From contig OU862919.1 in assembly GCA_917880885.1 (NCBI GenBank), positions 48,955,058 to 49,019,057 of the forward strand: a stretch of 64,000 bases of DNA, written 5' to 3'. Below are positions 20,056 to 29,672 of this stretch, piece after piece (the first letter of the stretch is position 1; each line of letters begins with the position of its first letter). The stretch comes from Limnephilus marmoratus (Eukaryota > Arthropoda > Insecta > Trichoptera > Limnephilidae). Made by a program: the position numbers and the translations under genes. The notes beneath the pieces were generated by a model. It was given only the letters and a program-made list of their open reading frames with translations. It was not told where the DNA came from and did not search any database.

Positions 20056-22876
20056 ATGGGTAAAAGAAATGGAAACAAAGCTCGTTTATTTTCGTCTACT
20101 AGACGAAAAAAACCGATTATTATTATCAAACGACAGATTCATGTTGCACCGCGTTCGATCTCTAGGTAAGTAAATATAGTTTTCCTGTTTTCCTCTCACT
20201 ACTGAACCCTCCTAATGGTTTATGTTATGAGAAGCCTGTATGTAGCATGCGTAACCGAGACTTGGAAAAGAACAGAAGATATAAAGCATTACATTTTGAT
20301 GAGAACAAATGGGCTCTATTGATTCCTTCGCGTATGGAACTCGAAAAAATTCTGTCTTATAAGTACAACGAAAATAAGTAATTTAATTATTATTACTTTT
20401 TATTTACAGGGATATGGATGTCATCAACGATGCTGCTAGAAACTTAGATACATCTTCACAAATGCGTGAACCTTCGAGGGATGAATCATTTTCTCCAAAT
20501 ATAGAAGAAAACGCAAGTTCTTCATCGCCAACAACGCTTGATGATTTTCTGTTGAAACCAGACCATATTGATGAAACCCATATTCACGAAGGTCGCAGAA
20601 TTGTTGATATAAAATATTTGTTTTCAGAAATTTCAAATATAAAGCACGAACACACCAACTGCACATTTTCCGATTTAAAATTTGTGAAGGAACGACGAAA
20701 TGGTTTTCTAAGCCAATATGTTTTCGAGTGCAAAATGTGCAAGAAAATAGAATATGTACATTCCGAAGACCCGAAACTGAAAGTGTCCGTAAATACTACT
20801 GTCGTCGAAGGAGTAGTATGTACAGGAAATGGATATTCACAATGGAACGAAATTTGTGGGGTATTGAATATGCCAAATATGAATCCTTCAACTTACAAGA
20901 ACATAGAACAATGTTTAGCGCTAACACTTGAAGAATGTGCCTTAGAAGAAATGATCGCAGCTGGTGAAGAAGAAAAAAGGCTTGCAATTTTAAATGGTGA
21001 CGTAGACGAGGGAGGGTACCCTTTGGTGACGGTAGTTGCAGATGGTTCTTGGGCAAAGAGATCATATAAAAGTGGATTTAGCTCCTCATCTGGTGCGGGA
21101 TGCATAGTTGGACTGCGAACTAAAAAGGTTTTATTTCTGGGAGTGCGAAACTCGTACTGCTGCATATGTGCTAGAGCTACAAAACTACAAGTAGAAGCAT
21201 CTGAGCATAGGTGCTTCAAAAACTGGCGTGACAGTGCTAATGCCATGGAAGCCCACATTATAGCAGAAGGGTTCTCGAGAAGCATTGAAATGCATGGATT
21301 GAAATTCAATAAACTAATTGGAGATGGCGACTCCAGCATCATGAAAAAATTTTTGCAGCAAATGCCATATGGGCCGAACTTCATAGTACAAAAAATAGAG
21401 TGCAAAAATCACTTACTTCGCAATTTTTGCAACAAAATAAAAGCACTTGGAAAAAAAACCAACAACGCTAAAGGCTTTGTACCAGTTCAAATAAGGAAAA
21501 AGGTTGAAGCAAACGTTTTACGAATGAGAAAAGCTATAGTTGGAGCAGTAAATTACAGAAAAGAGCAAGAAAACACGCCACAAAGTGATAAAGTAAAAAA
21601 TCTGAAAATGGACATAAAAAATGCCGCAAACCATGTTTTTGGTGATCATACAAAATGTTCGTCATACTATTGCAAGTCGGAGAAGTACACTAATGATCCA
21701 AATTTACTAAGCGATCTTCAAGATTGTGGAATATGGACTGATATTCAACAATTATTGTCGTCTCTTATAGCAAATGCGGAAAGTCTTATTATTAACGTGA
21801 CAAATAACACTGTGGAGCAATTCAACAACGTTATTGCCAAATTTATAGGCGGAAAAAGAGTAAATTTTACAAAAAGGGGATCATACCAAGCAAGATGTTT
21901 TGGAGCAGTAACTTCGTGGAATAGTGAAATGGCAACCCATTCCCGTATACAAAAAAAAATCCAAGGCCACAGTCCTGGCAACTACACAAAGCATTTTATC
22001 GAAAGAAAACGACGTTCGAATGAGACAACACAGAGGTGTCGAAAAAGAAAACTAAGGTACAATGAAAACACGACAGAAAAGAGAAAAAAAGTTACAGGGC
22101 CTGATGAAAATTATGGTCAATTGGAATTAGAACCAGATATGCCACCTGAATTATTTGAAACGAAAAAAGAAGAATTTCTCAAAGAATTATCTCCATCTAA
22201 TAAGGAAGAACTCGAACGGAATACGGTGGGCCAAAGCAATAATAATTTGTGGGCAATTGAAAGGCGTAAGAGGCTAACAGCTTCTAACTTTGGACAAATA
22301 TGTAAGTTACGGCCAAAAACTTCAGTTACGAGAGTATTAAACTCGTTACTGTACTCGCCATTTAAAGGAAATACGGCCACAAATTATGGGAAAGAAAATG
22401 AAAACCAAGCAATTGAGCAATTTACAAAAGAAACAAAGTTAGAGGTATTCGCCTGTGGACTATTTGTCGATGAAAACAAAAACTTTTTAGCGGCAAGTCC
22501 GGATGGCCTTATTGGCAAAGATTCTATAATTGAAGTGAAATGCCCATATAGAATAGCAAATATGTCACCAGAAGAAGGAATTGAACAAAAAAAAATTGAT
22601 TACAGTAAAATTGAAGACAATGCTTTAACATTAAAACGGAATCACAATTACTTCTACCAAGTCCAAGGCCAGTTACACGTTACTCGTCGTAAATACTGTT
22701 ATTTTGTCGTGTGGAGTCCTAAAGGTTTGCTGTATGAAAAAATTGAAAGGGACGATTCAATCTGGCAAAAAATTGAACCACTGTTAGAAAACTTCTACCT
22801 CCAATGCCTTTTACCAGAAATAATTGACGGTCGCATACCAAGAAATTTACCAGCGAGAGAAAGATATAAATCATAA
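20056..22876 (+). CDS. Mutator-like transposase fused to YqaJ-type nuclease
   Basis: There are two coding exons, 20056-20165 and 20410-22876 (donor GTAAGT at 20166, acceptor TTTACAG ending 20409), both phase 2, giving about 858 aa. The first exon adds a very basic N terminus (MGKRNGNKARLF...RRKKP). The middle part fits the Mutator-like transposase domain: VADGSW (D248), GDGDSS (D342, D344), ECKNH (C368, H371) and TVEQFN (E506), a candidate third acidic residue. A lysine/arginine-rich linker (about 568-600) follows. The C terminus fits YqaJ/lambda-exonuclease: LTASNFG, YGKENE, ASPDG (D735), IIEVKCP (E745, K747) and YQVQGQ (Q787), the PD-(D/E)XK catalytic set. I therefore infer DNA cutting by both halves, in the nucleus. 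No stop or frameshift is present, unlike all its neighbours. It lies in a TTAA-flanked element. A host-domesticated gene is the alternative. Confidence 0.85.
20166..20409 (+). other. Intron 244 nt, holding a 70-codon open frame
   Basis: The intron between the coding exons has canonical ends. A frame open from 20166 to the stop at 20377-20379 includes MRNRDLEKNRRYKALHFDEN, then KWALLIPSRMELEKIL. The composition looks protein-like. A segment from 20246 (after a TGTAG) to 20377 (before GTAATT) is exactly 132 nt and matches the phase of both exons, so it could be a cassette of 44 codons. However, the remaining intron (20378-20409) would be only 32 nt, shorter than usual. It could also be an eroded exon. 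Confidence 0.45.
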
Positions 22877-22924
22877 ATTGTTTAAAATTCATTGTCTAGT
22901 TGTAAAAAATTAAAAATTTTGTAC

Positions 22925-22930
22925 AATAAA
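22925..22930 (+). terminator. Polyadenylation signal AATAAA
   Basis: An exact AATAAA lies 49 nt past the stop codon of the Mutator/YqaJ gene, in 'gtacaataaagcg', with A-rich sequence about 15 nt later. Confidence 0.65.
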
Positions 22931-23015
22931 GCGTTTACAAACAAAAAATTTCAATTAATCACTGAAGGCAATGTAAGCGACTCTCAACCGAAAATTTGAA
23001 ACAGATTTTTTTTTT

Positions 23016-23390
23016 AAACATAAACCCCACATTGGAGGCACCGAGGAAAAATAATCGCTCAGGGACTTTGTTGGAGAAGTTGTTGGACATCATTGGAGAA
23101 GCTGTGTGGAGGGTATTTTTAGGATAAGGAAGGAAAGGAAGTTCTGGGTAGGGAAAAGGTAGGTAAAAGTATGAAATGATGGTGGAGAGTCCGGCTGTAG
23201 AGATCAAAAGATCTCCCTCTTCCAGTTTCTCCCAATCCGGCCCGCCACGCAGTAAGTGGACAAAATTATCCGCCACCAAAACCCATGCAGACCTCACCCG
23301 TGAACCCGGGAATCCAGGCTCAGTCACTAAACATAGCGGACCACTTGGGGTGAACAAGTGGCGGGGGTAATGGTTATCCAATATATGGTT
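23016..23390 (-). mobile_element. SINE-L copy inside the Mutator/YqaJ element
   Basis: Minus-oriented copy downstream of the gene, with a diverged hairpin tail (ccccacattggaggcaccgagg) and a small internal duplication of 'ttggagaag'. The junction 'tttattatagtacttga' on its right is shared with the SINE copy at 40190-40518 in the decayed sister element. The insertion therefore predates the split of the two elements. Confidence 0.75.
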
Positions 23391-23755
23391 TGATTTATTA
23401 TAGTACTTGATATAAATAATTTTAATTTGGCTCAATTTTAGTATGAAAGCTCGATCAGTATTGGTATACCGCGATAAGTCACTAAACAGAAAAAAACGAA
23501 TAAAAAATATCGTCACTCGGGGAAGGACAACACTAGTCTACCGATAAAATTCGTTACATCACTACTTCGCTTTGTATGTATTTGTCAAAACCCTCGTTCC
23601 CCGCCCCCCTCAAGGGAACTGAGCGAAAGGGACACCTGCACATCGGGCCGAAAATACCTAAATAAAATCTTCGAAATCGATGTTTTGTATTCCCCATTTT
23701 TTTTCTCCAAAACTGGACCGATTTTAATTTTTTTTTTCACAAACTGTATTAGAAG

Positions 23756-24398
23756 CATAGACATCCAAATTCAATAGACCAGAAATAACAGGTGAGGGGA
23801 AAAATCAACTATGGCGGTACGAAGAGGGGAAGATGACTGTCATTGGTTGAAAAATTAATCTGACAGTATATAGGCATCTCGCATTATAATATCATCATTT
23901 AGTTCTTAAAAGCAAAATCTGCTTTGAATGAATAGACCTTTTTACATGGGAGCGCGAATTGCTTGCCACGATAATAAAATATTTGCGTAGGCCAAATGTA
24001 CACCCCAAAAAGATTCGCCCGTTTTCACATAGCAATATTTTTTTGCCGTGTTTAGTTAAGACACTTTTACAAATGTTTCATAATTTACTTACCCCTGTAA
24101 CCAGCGACGAGCACACTAAGGAACCGCCCACATTTATGTGCACACTGATATGTAGGTATGTTGTATAGCACAAGCTACTGTTTTGGCGTGTTATTTTTTC
24201 GTTAAATGTATAGATGTTAGCTTCGCGCTGCCCACGGCAAGAATGATGACGTCACACATTTTAGATTCAAGCGATTCTCTATCCCCTCCACATGGGGCGA
24301 ACTGGCGCCAAGGAGGAGCTCCAGCCGGTTCCATGGCGAGGGGGAAATAATACGTTTTTATCACTTAGGGCAGGTCCAGATATATTCATATGTCCGTG
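23756..24398 (+). mobile_element. 643-bp non-autonomous hAT/P-like element, copy 1
   Basis: It is flanked by an exact 8-bp duplication, ATTAGAAG (23748-23755 and 24399-24406). The ends are short inverted repeats (CATAGACAT left, complement of right CACGGACAT). The sister transposon has an unoccupied site, ATTAAAAG, at about 40886-40893. Copies with different exact 8-bp duplications are at 27741-28383 and 58400-58990. An 8-bp duplication fits hAT or P superfamilies. There is no transposase frame. Confidence 0.85.
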
Positions 24399-24417
24399 AT
24401 TAGAAGAAAATATTCTA

Positions 24418-24570
24418 TGTCGGTACGTTTTGTTTTTTTTCAAAATACATTGTTTAGTTTGTATACTGAACGTTTTTTGACGGCTTTTAAATTAGGCATT
24501 TTTATTCATTTTTGGATGGTCCTAACTTCTATAAGAAGTAAATTATCAAAAAAAGCAAAACGTACCGACA
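24418..24570. repeat. Subterminal inverted repeats of the Mutator/YqaJ element
   Basis: TGTCGGTACGTTTTG at 24418-24432 and its exact complement at 24556-24570, about 110 bp from the right terminus. The same pair, with longer arms, is kept in the decayed copy at about 40901-41050. It could be a transposase-binding or structural site, or an old MITE fixed in the family. Confidence 0.65.
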
Positions 24571-24685
24571 CGCTAGTGGTCGATATCTATATTATGTAAA
24601 AAAATTTTTGCTCTAGGGTCAAAATCCAGAGAGATAAACGGGGAATACGTTTGTATGGAAAAACGCAGCTACTATTTCCTCTTAA

Positions 24686-25047
24686 GGCGCGACACAATGC
24701 AAATAAAACGATAAGATAAAATTATGAATACATTAATTTGGTTGAGTTGTTTGGAGCGGGCGGTACAATCAACCGGTTAGATTCTAATCTGTAATCTTGT
24801 AATCAAGGAAAACGGGTTGCATTTAACTACAGACAAATCATAAATTAAATATCACAGCTAAAAAAAAAATTAAAAATGACGAGACTGTCTGCATAGCTTA
24901 ATTCTTACCTTATTCCATTGACAGCAGTCCGGTCAGTCCCTTAAATAAAGTTAACCTGGGTTGTCGTTGGGGTGACCGGACAATTCAACTGAAAACTTCC
25001 TTTAAAAAGTCATTAAATGTGATGAAAAAAAAGAAGTTATATAGGAC
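24686..25047. other. No recognised gene; partial family-M MITE arm
   Basis: A half-arm of MITE family M (ggtgaccggacaattcaact... aaagtcattaaa) lies at about 24969-25020. Nothing else is supported. Confidence 0.4.
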
Positions 25048-25145
25048 TAAGTTGCTCCGAGGAACTAGCGTCGTTGATTCCTTCAGTACCGTTGCGTAGT
25101 CGCGAAATACGCCAAACGAGCGCCCAACATTTGTATATAGTTGAC
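25048..25145 (+). pseudogene. Jockey/CR1-like LINE fragment
   Basis: 'gctccgaggaactagcgtcg' and 'gcgcccaacatttgtata' match the plus copy at 58070-58310 and the complement of 50998-51590. About 100 bp remains, truncated on both sides by MITE M. Confidence 0.6.
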
Positions 25146-25310
25146 GGTTCCATGCCAACTCAGAATCAAGTCAAATCAACACCCGTTTGAAAAGTCATTA
25201 AAAGCTGTGAAAAAATAGCTTATAACCTAACCTAATGTAACCTACTTAACCAATTTTTTCATCAGCTTTCAAAGAGGTGTTGATGATTTCATTCTGAGTT
25301 GTCCGGTCAC
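25146..25310. mobile_element. MITE family M, copy 2
   Basis: Starts 'ggttccatgccaactcagaa' and ends 'attctgagttgtccggtcac'. The inverted arms run about 60 bp with mismatches (caacacccgtttgaaaagtc against its partner). The interior contains 'aacctaacctaatgtaacct'. Confidence 0.75.
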
Positions 25311-25329
25311 TTTTCGGGTCGTATCTACG

Positions 25330-25455
25330 AATCGTGGGTATCAGGTCTACAACAAGGGTGTCTTCAAGACCTACGGTTCACTGTTTCCTTTCCACAAAAA
25401 GATGAAAATGACAGGTCCTGGGGGAAATTATTTTTCTGAGGGCCTTCTGGAGTTA
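25330..25455 (+). mobile_element. SINE-L or LINE tail fragment
   Basis: It has 'ggtcctgggggaaattattt' and 'tctgagggccttctggag', a weakened version of the conserved inner hairpin, preceded by 'cctttccacaaaaaga'. Confidence 0.5.
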
Positions 25456-25510
25456 ATACAAAAAATAAGAGCCTAAAGTTCACCGGGGTAGTTGGTCTAT
25501 TGGGTATTTA

Positions 25511-25840
25511 GCCAGCCGAGGAAAAGAACCTAGCCAGTCGACGAATTGAACTTAGCTAGCCGAAGAATTGAACTTAGCTAGCCAAGGAATTGAACTTAGC
25601 CAGCCGAGGAATCGAACTTGACCAGCCGAGGAATTGAACTTAGCTAACCGAAGAATTGAACTTAGCCAGCCAAGGAATTGAACTTAGCCAGCCAAGGAAT
25701 TGAACTGAGCCAGTCGAGGAATTAAACCTAGCCAGCCGAGGAATTAAACCTAGCCAGCCGAGGAATCGAACTTAGCCAGCCGAGGAATTGAACTCTGCCA
25801 GCCGAAGAATTGAACTTAGCCAGCCGAGGAATTGAACCCA
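25511..25840. repeat. Minisatellite: 15 units of 22 bp
   Basis: Exactly 15 tandem units fit the interval (consensus gccagccgaggaattgaactta), with point variants and no indels. On the minus strand each unit reads GTTCAATTCCTCGGCTGGC, which is the B box plus flank of the adjoining tRNA-derived SINE. See the SINE at 25841-25905. Confidence 0.9.
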
Positions 25841-25905
25841 CGACGTCGGCTGGGAACAAGACGCGATGTCAACTCAGCCACTGACCGGTCTATTACATGT
25901 AGATC
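25841..25905 (-). mobile_element. tRNA-derived SINE head next to the minisatellite
   Basis: On the minus strand: ACCGGTCAGTGGCTGAGTTG (A box region), then GACGTCGTGGGTTCAATTCC (B box) running into the array. It matches the SINE at 829-1040 (GGTCAGTGGTTGAG... TGTTCGATTCCTCGGCTGG). Confidence 0.7.
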
Positions 25906-26716
25906 ACGCTCACTGAATACATTTTATGAACGTATCTGGAAACAGGTAAACATCGTCACATGAATCTATTCATAGGAGGAAGTTATTTAAATGCAAATCA
26001 GCAAGTAATAAAAACACGTTTGTCTCTCGACAATGTCAATTGCATGAAAGACTGCGATGTTTGACAGCAGAAATGACGAGTGGTTGAACATTAATGTATT
26101 TAAAAAATTATTAATATCGATGGTGTGTCGATTCACGGGATTATGGACAGGGGGAGGAGTAGGGGGGTCTGGGTCATGATCGGATCAGCTGCTGACTAAA
26201 ATGACAGCTCAGAAGGGGTGGGGCTCTGACGTCATTGTAACTTGTCTTGTCTTTTTATATTCGTCGTAAACCAATCATAATATTATGTTCATGGTTTGCG
26301 AACTGGTCACATAATGCATTGAAGGAATTCTCAGAGACAAAAGAAAATAATAAAGCACCGTTCAGAACTCGGATAGATAGGAGTTCAGCGTGGTGGTGAG
26401 GAGTTGACACTCATTGATTTGCTCGCGGAGTCAGTTAGTTAGAAGACAAAATCCATAGATGAGTCATCTGCAAACAAATTATTTTAGCAAAGTTTATATT
26501 GAAAAAAAAAACTTATTTTTTAATACGTAGTCATATTATAATGAATGATATAAAACGCAAGATCGTTTGGTTTAAATTACTCTCGGATCGAAGTAAAATT
26601 ATTTTATCACTAATAAATTTACAGGAGTTTAGTCCATTGACCAGAAGCCACACAGAAATAATATGGCTTATTTTCAACGTGTACAGAATGTCAATCTAAT
26701 TCTAATGGGGAAACAA
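25906..26716. other. No recognised gene
   Basis: AT-rich, with a short G-rich patch at 26145-26220. I see no repeat partner or coding signal. Confidence 0.45.
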
Positions 26717-26941
26717 GTGTATTAATTAGATAAGTTTTAAGATTTTCACGGCCAAAAGCATTTTCGTTATTTGTTTTTGGGGTGTTATGCCGTGTTGCGC
26801 TACCTCCTTCTTTAGCCAATCATCTACCGGATCTGCCCTGATGATGGACACTGCAACGATGTCCGAAGCATTGGCTAAAGAAGGAGGTAGCGCAACACGG
26901 CATAACACCCCAAAAACAAATAACGAAAACGTGTATTAATT
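26717..26941. mobile_element. Palindromic Penelope-like terminal unit with decayed hammerhead core
   Basis: Perfect 60-bp inverted arms lie at 26761-26820 and 26870-26929 with a 49-bp centre. The block is flanked by an 11-bp direct repeat GTGTATTAATT (26717-26727 and 26931-26941), a likely target duplication. The plus strand carries CTGATGA (26838-26844), a GGACA/TGTCC stem and GAAG (GAAA elsewhere), with TGCC and GGCA at matching stem I positions. Related units are at 32284-32399 and 61262-61420. Penelope-like elements are known to carry hammerhead motifs in their terminal repeats. Confidence 0.6.
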
Positions 26942-27149
26942 GTTTATATAAAATTAGTTTCATATAATAAAACACCGAAACCGTTTGTTTTAAACTACAC
27001 TATTATATCATTTATCTCAGGGAAATGGCAAAATGAATATTCAAATAATTAAGTAGTGGAACAAATCTTCAAAAACTCAAAAACAAGGGGAAGAGAGCGA
27101 GGGAATGATTTTGCTGCTGATATTTTTTTAATATTTATAACTTACTAGC

Positions 27150-27480
27150 GATTTAAATGCCACTTAATAAAGAAATTGTTTCTCCCTGCGTGTCCTTTCC
27201 CATTCCATGACCCCTTCTCCTCCCGCGTTCCCCCTCCACCTTCCCGCTCCCCCTTCCCGCCAACAACCCTCCCGCGTTCCATATATTCAGTCCCGATACT
27301 TTCAGTTTTCAAACAGCTCGCGTGCCCTTTGTTCCAATTTTTTCATTCAAATTTTCGATTTTCGTATATTACAAATATTCATTTTTGCATATTATAAGAA
27401 CAATCTATCAAATTTGGTACCTAACATAGGTAACCTATTTAAAATATATATAATTCTTCATTCGATTCAAAGTATTAGGT
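27150..27480 (+). repeat. C-rich repeat D copy
   Basis: It shares 'aaagaaattgtttctccctg', 'cgtgtcctttcccattc' and 'cagttttcaaacagctcgcg' with 63768-64000 and in reverse with 51890-52410. The frame over the C-rich part is not a gene. Confidence 0.65.
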
Positions 27481-27740
27481 GAGTACTCAAATAAATTCAT
27501 TAATTAAAGAGTTTCGAAAATTGATTTTTGATTTAACAATCATTGTTTTGCAAAATGACATTCTCAAATTTTGACATTTTTGACAGGTTCGCAAGAGATT
27601 TTGTAATGATTAAAAACTTTTCAGATGTATTGTCATGTGGTTATAATAATCCAGAAACCTTTGCGGGGGTTTAAAGATGATATTTTGAAAGTTTCAAACA
27701 TTTCCTATGCTTAACTCGTATACTCATAAATATTTATAAG

Positions 27741-28383
27741 CACGGACATATGAATATATCTGGACCTTCCCTAAGTGATAAAAATGTATTATTTCCCTCT
27801 TCCCATGGAGCCAGCTGAAGCTCCTCCTTGGAGCCAGCTCGCTCCATGGGGAGGGGAGAGAGCCTAGCTTTAATCTAAAATATGTGACGTCATCATTCTT
27901 GTCTTGACCAGCGCGGAACTAACATCCATACATTTTACGAAATAACACGCCAAAAACGGTAGCTTGTGCTATACCTTATACCCACATATTATGTGCACAT
28001 AGCGAATGTGGGCGGTTCTCCAGTGTGCTCGTCGCTGGTTACAAGGGTAAGTAAATTATGAAACATTTGTAAAAGTGTTTTAACTAAACACGGCAACAAA
28101 ATATTGCTATGTGAATACGGGCGAATCTTTCGGGGCGAGCATTTGGCCTTCTCAAATATGTTATTAACGTGGCAAGCAATTCGCGCTCCCATGTAAAAAG
28201 GTCTATTCATTCAAAGCAGATTTTGCTTTTAAGAACTAAATGGTGATATTATAATGCGAGATGCCTATATAGTGTCAGATTGATTTTTTAACGAATCACA
28301 GACATCTTTCCTCTCTTCGCCCCCCATAGTTTTGTTTTTCCCCTCATCTGTATCTTCTGGTCTATTGAATTCGTATGTCTATG
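27741..28383 (-). mobile_element. 643-bp hAT/P-like element, copy 2
   Basis: Exact 8-bp duplication TTTATAAG at 27733-27740 and 28384-28391. It starts CACGGACATATG and ends GTATGTCTATG. It is the same length as copy 1 at 23756-24398 and reverse in orientation. Confidence 0.85.
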
Positions 28384-28391
28384 TTTATAAG

Positions 28392-29016
28392 CAAGCATAT
28401 TTTGATTTTCATATATGTATGTAGTATAGATTTAAAAAAAAATGTATTATCAAGAATTCCATCCATATGTGACACCAAAATAGATTACACTAGCAACGCG
28501 AATTCGTCGAAGCGCCAAACAAAATTCTTGCAATATCAATGTAAGGATTTCAAAGAAGGTTTCATTGGTTGAAAATCAAATCCAATAGAAGGTCTAGATT
28601 TCATAATCATCGCATCCATTTACACTGTTTTTCTAGGCGTCGCGTCACGTCGAATCAATCAAGAGAACTGGTCTCTACTTAGAGGAACGCAACGGCCAAA
28701 GGCAAACGTCCGCCGGGAGAGCAAAAGACGTCAGAAGATGCCAACTAGATTCCGGACGCTGCGAAGTCGACAGTTCAACGAGCATTGTGATGCGTTCAGA
28801 GACCGGACCCGCGAGACGATGTGATCTGAGACTGCAGCCTGCTGAGGAAGCCGATAATAATGCTGAATTGGTCCCATTGAATTCAGATGGAAAAAGGCTA
28901 TTCGAATGCTGAATTTCAATGTGATGAATGCAAATTGTTAGAATACATACGAATGACTCTGAGGACAAGAATAGCGTAAGTGGATCTGAGCAAAACAAGA
29001 TTAATTTTGATTTTTT
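28392..29016. other. No recognised gene
   Basis: The GC content rises at 28620-28870, but I see no conserved motif in any frame. Confidence 0.4.
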
Positions 29017-29215
29017 GAAGTGAAAACTTCCTCAGCACCGTTGTGATTTGAAACTCGATGAAACGAAAAATGGCGACGCTAAAAAGAGATGAGCACGTAC
29101 ATCTATAGGATTTAGAATGCGAGAAAATCAGATAGTATAATCGGTCTCCTCTTTGTGCGGTGCTTCGTAGTCTCCCGACTCTTGTCTACTTTTACTTTAC
29201 TAAAGTTTTCACTTC
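29017..29215. mobile_element. Short MITE, GAAGTGAAAACTT ends, copy 2
   Basis: Starts 'gaagtgaaaactt' and ends with the exact complement 'aagttttcacttc'. Partner copy is 6490-6665. Confidence 0.75.
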
Positions 29216-29254
29216 TACCGCGTGTAAATTGCACTCTGATTTTTTTTTTATATT

Positions 29255-29672
29255 AGCTCCACACAGGAGGCCCTGAGGAAAATAATTCTCTTCAGGGAGT
29301 ATGACATCTTTGGGGATGCTGTGTGGAGGGTCTTTTTAAGGAAAGCAAATAGAGGAAGTTCTGGGAAAGAAAAATGTATGACGGGTGGGCAGGAATCTGG
29401 GGGTCAATGTGTCTAGGAGCGATGGACTGATGAATCCATCCCTCCCACTGAGGTGCAAGGCGATGTTCTGAGAGAGTCCTGCTGGAGAAGTCAAAAGATC
29501 TCCCTCAACCAGATGCATCCACTGCCAAGATCCGGACAAACCTCACTCCACAAACCCGGCTACCCCCCCTTCTAAGTCACCAAACGTAGCAAACCACTTG
29601 GGGCTACCTTCGGCAGGGGTGTTGTATCCAAAAGGGGGGCGTTACCCATACCGGCATCCCGTTCAATTAACT
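29255..29672 (-). mobile_element. SINE-L copy 5
   Basis: Tail at left, with outer stem CTCCACACAG/CTGTGTGGAG intact and inner stem partly changed (ctctcaggg lost to cttcaggga). A run of T at 29240-29250 represents the poly-A tail. The body runs to 'ggcatcccgttcaatt'. Confidence 0.8.

Larger units (their letters stand above)
17261..24681 (+). mobile_element. 7.4-kb TTAA-flanked transposon carrying the Mutator/YqaJ gene
   Basis: TTAA flanks both ends (17257-17260 and 24682-24685). The termini are inverted: left GAGGTAATA, right TATTTCCTC (complement GAGGAAATA, 8 of 9). The right end is confirmed by the decayed copy ending at 41165, where the same 'atttcctc' also abuts TTAA. The left end is confirmed by 36665, where homology (ggtattttNaaaaaat) also starts at TTAA. 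It carries one spliced gene of about 858 codons and subterminal inverted repeats at 24418-24432 and 24556-24570. Later insertions are a MITE (17834-17995), a mini-TIR element (19421-19510) and a hAT/P-like element (23756-24398). A SINE (23016-23390) was already present in the common ancestor. TTAA duplication is typical of piggyBac and Sola3, but the protein is not piggyBac. Confidence 0.8.

Noticed and set aside
20893..21405. 170-codon minus-strand frame
   Set aside because: It is antisense to the transposase exon and is explained by codon bias of the real gene.
17261..24681. piggyBac element
   Set aside because: TTAA duplication fits, but the tips start GAG rather than the usual CCY, and the protein lacks the piggyBac transposase pattern, showing Mutator-like and YqaJ motifs instead.
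25511..25840. CRISPR array
   Set aside because: Units are contiguous with no spacers, the host is a eukaryote, and the unit derives from a SINE B box.
26838..26902. Active hammerhead ribozyme
   Set aside because: The core has GAAG in place of GAAA, and the expected cleavage triplet reads CAC, so self-cleavage is unlikely for this copy.
28675..28998. 107-codon minus-strand frame
   Set aside because: No recognised motif and no homologous copy in the window. The GC rise alone does not support a gene.
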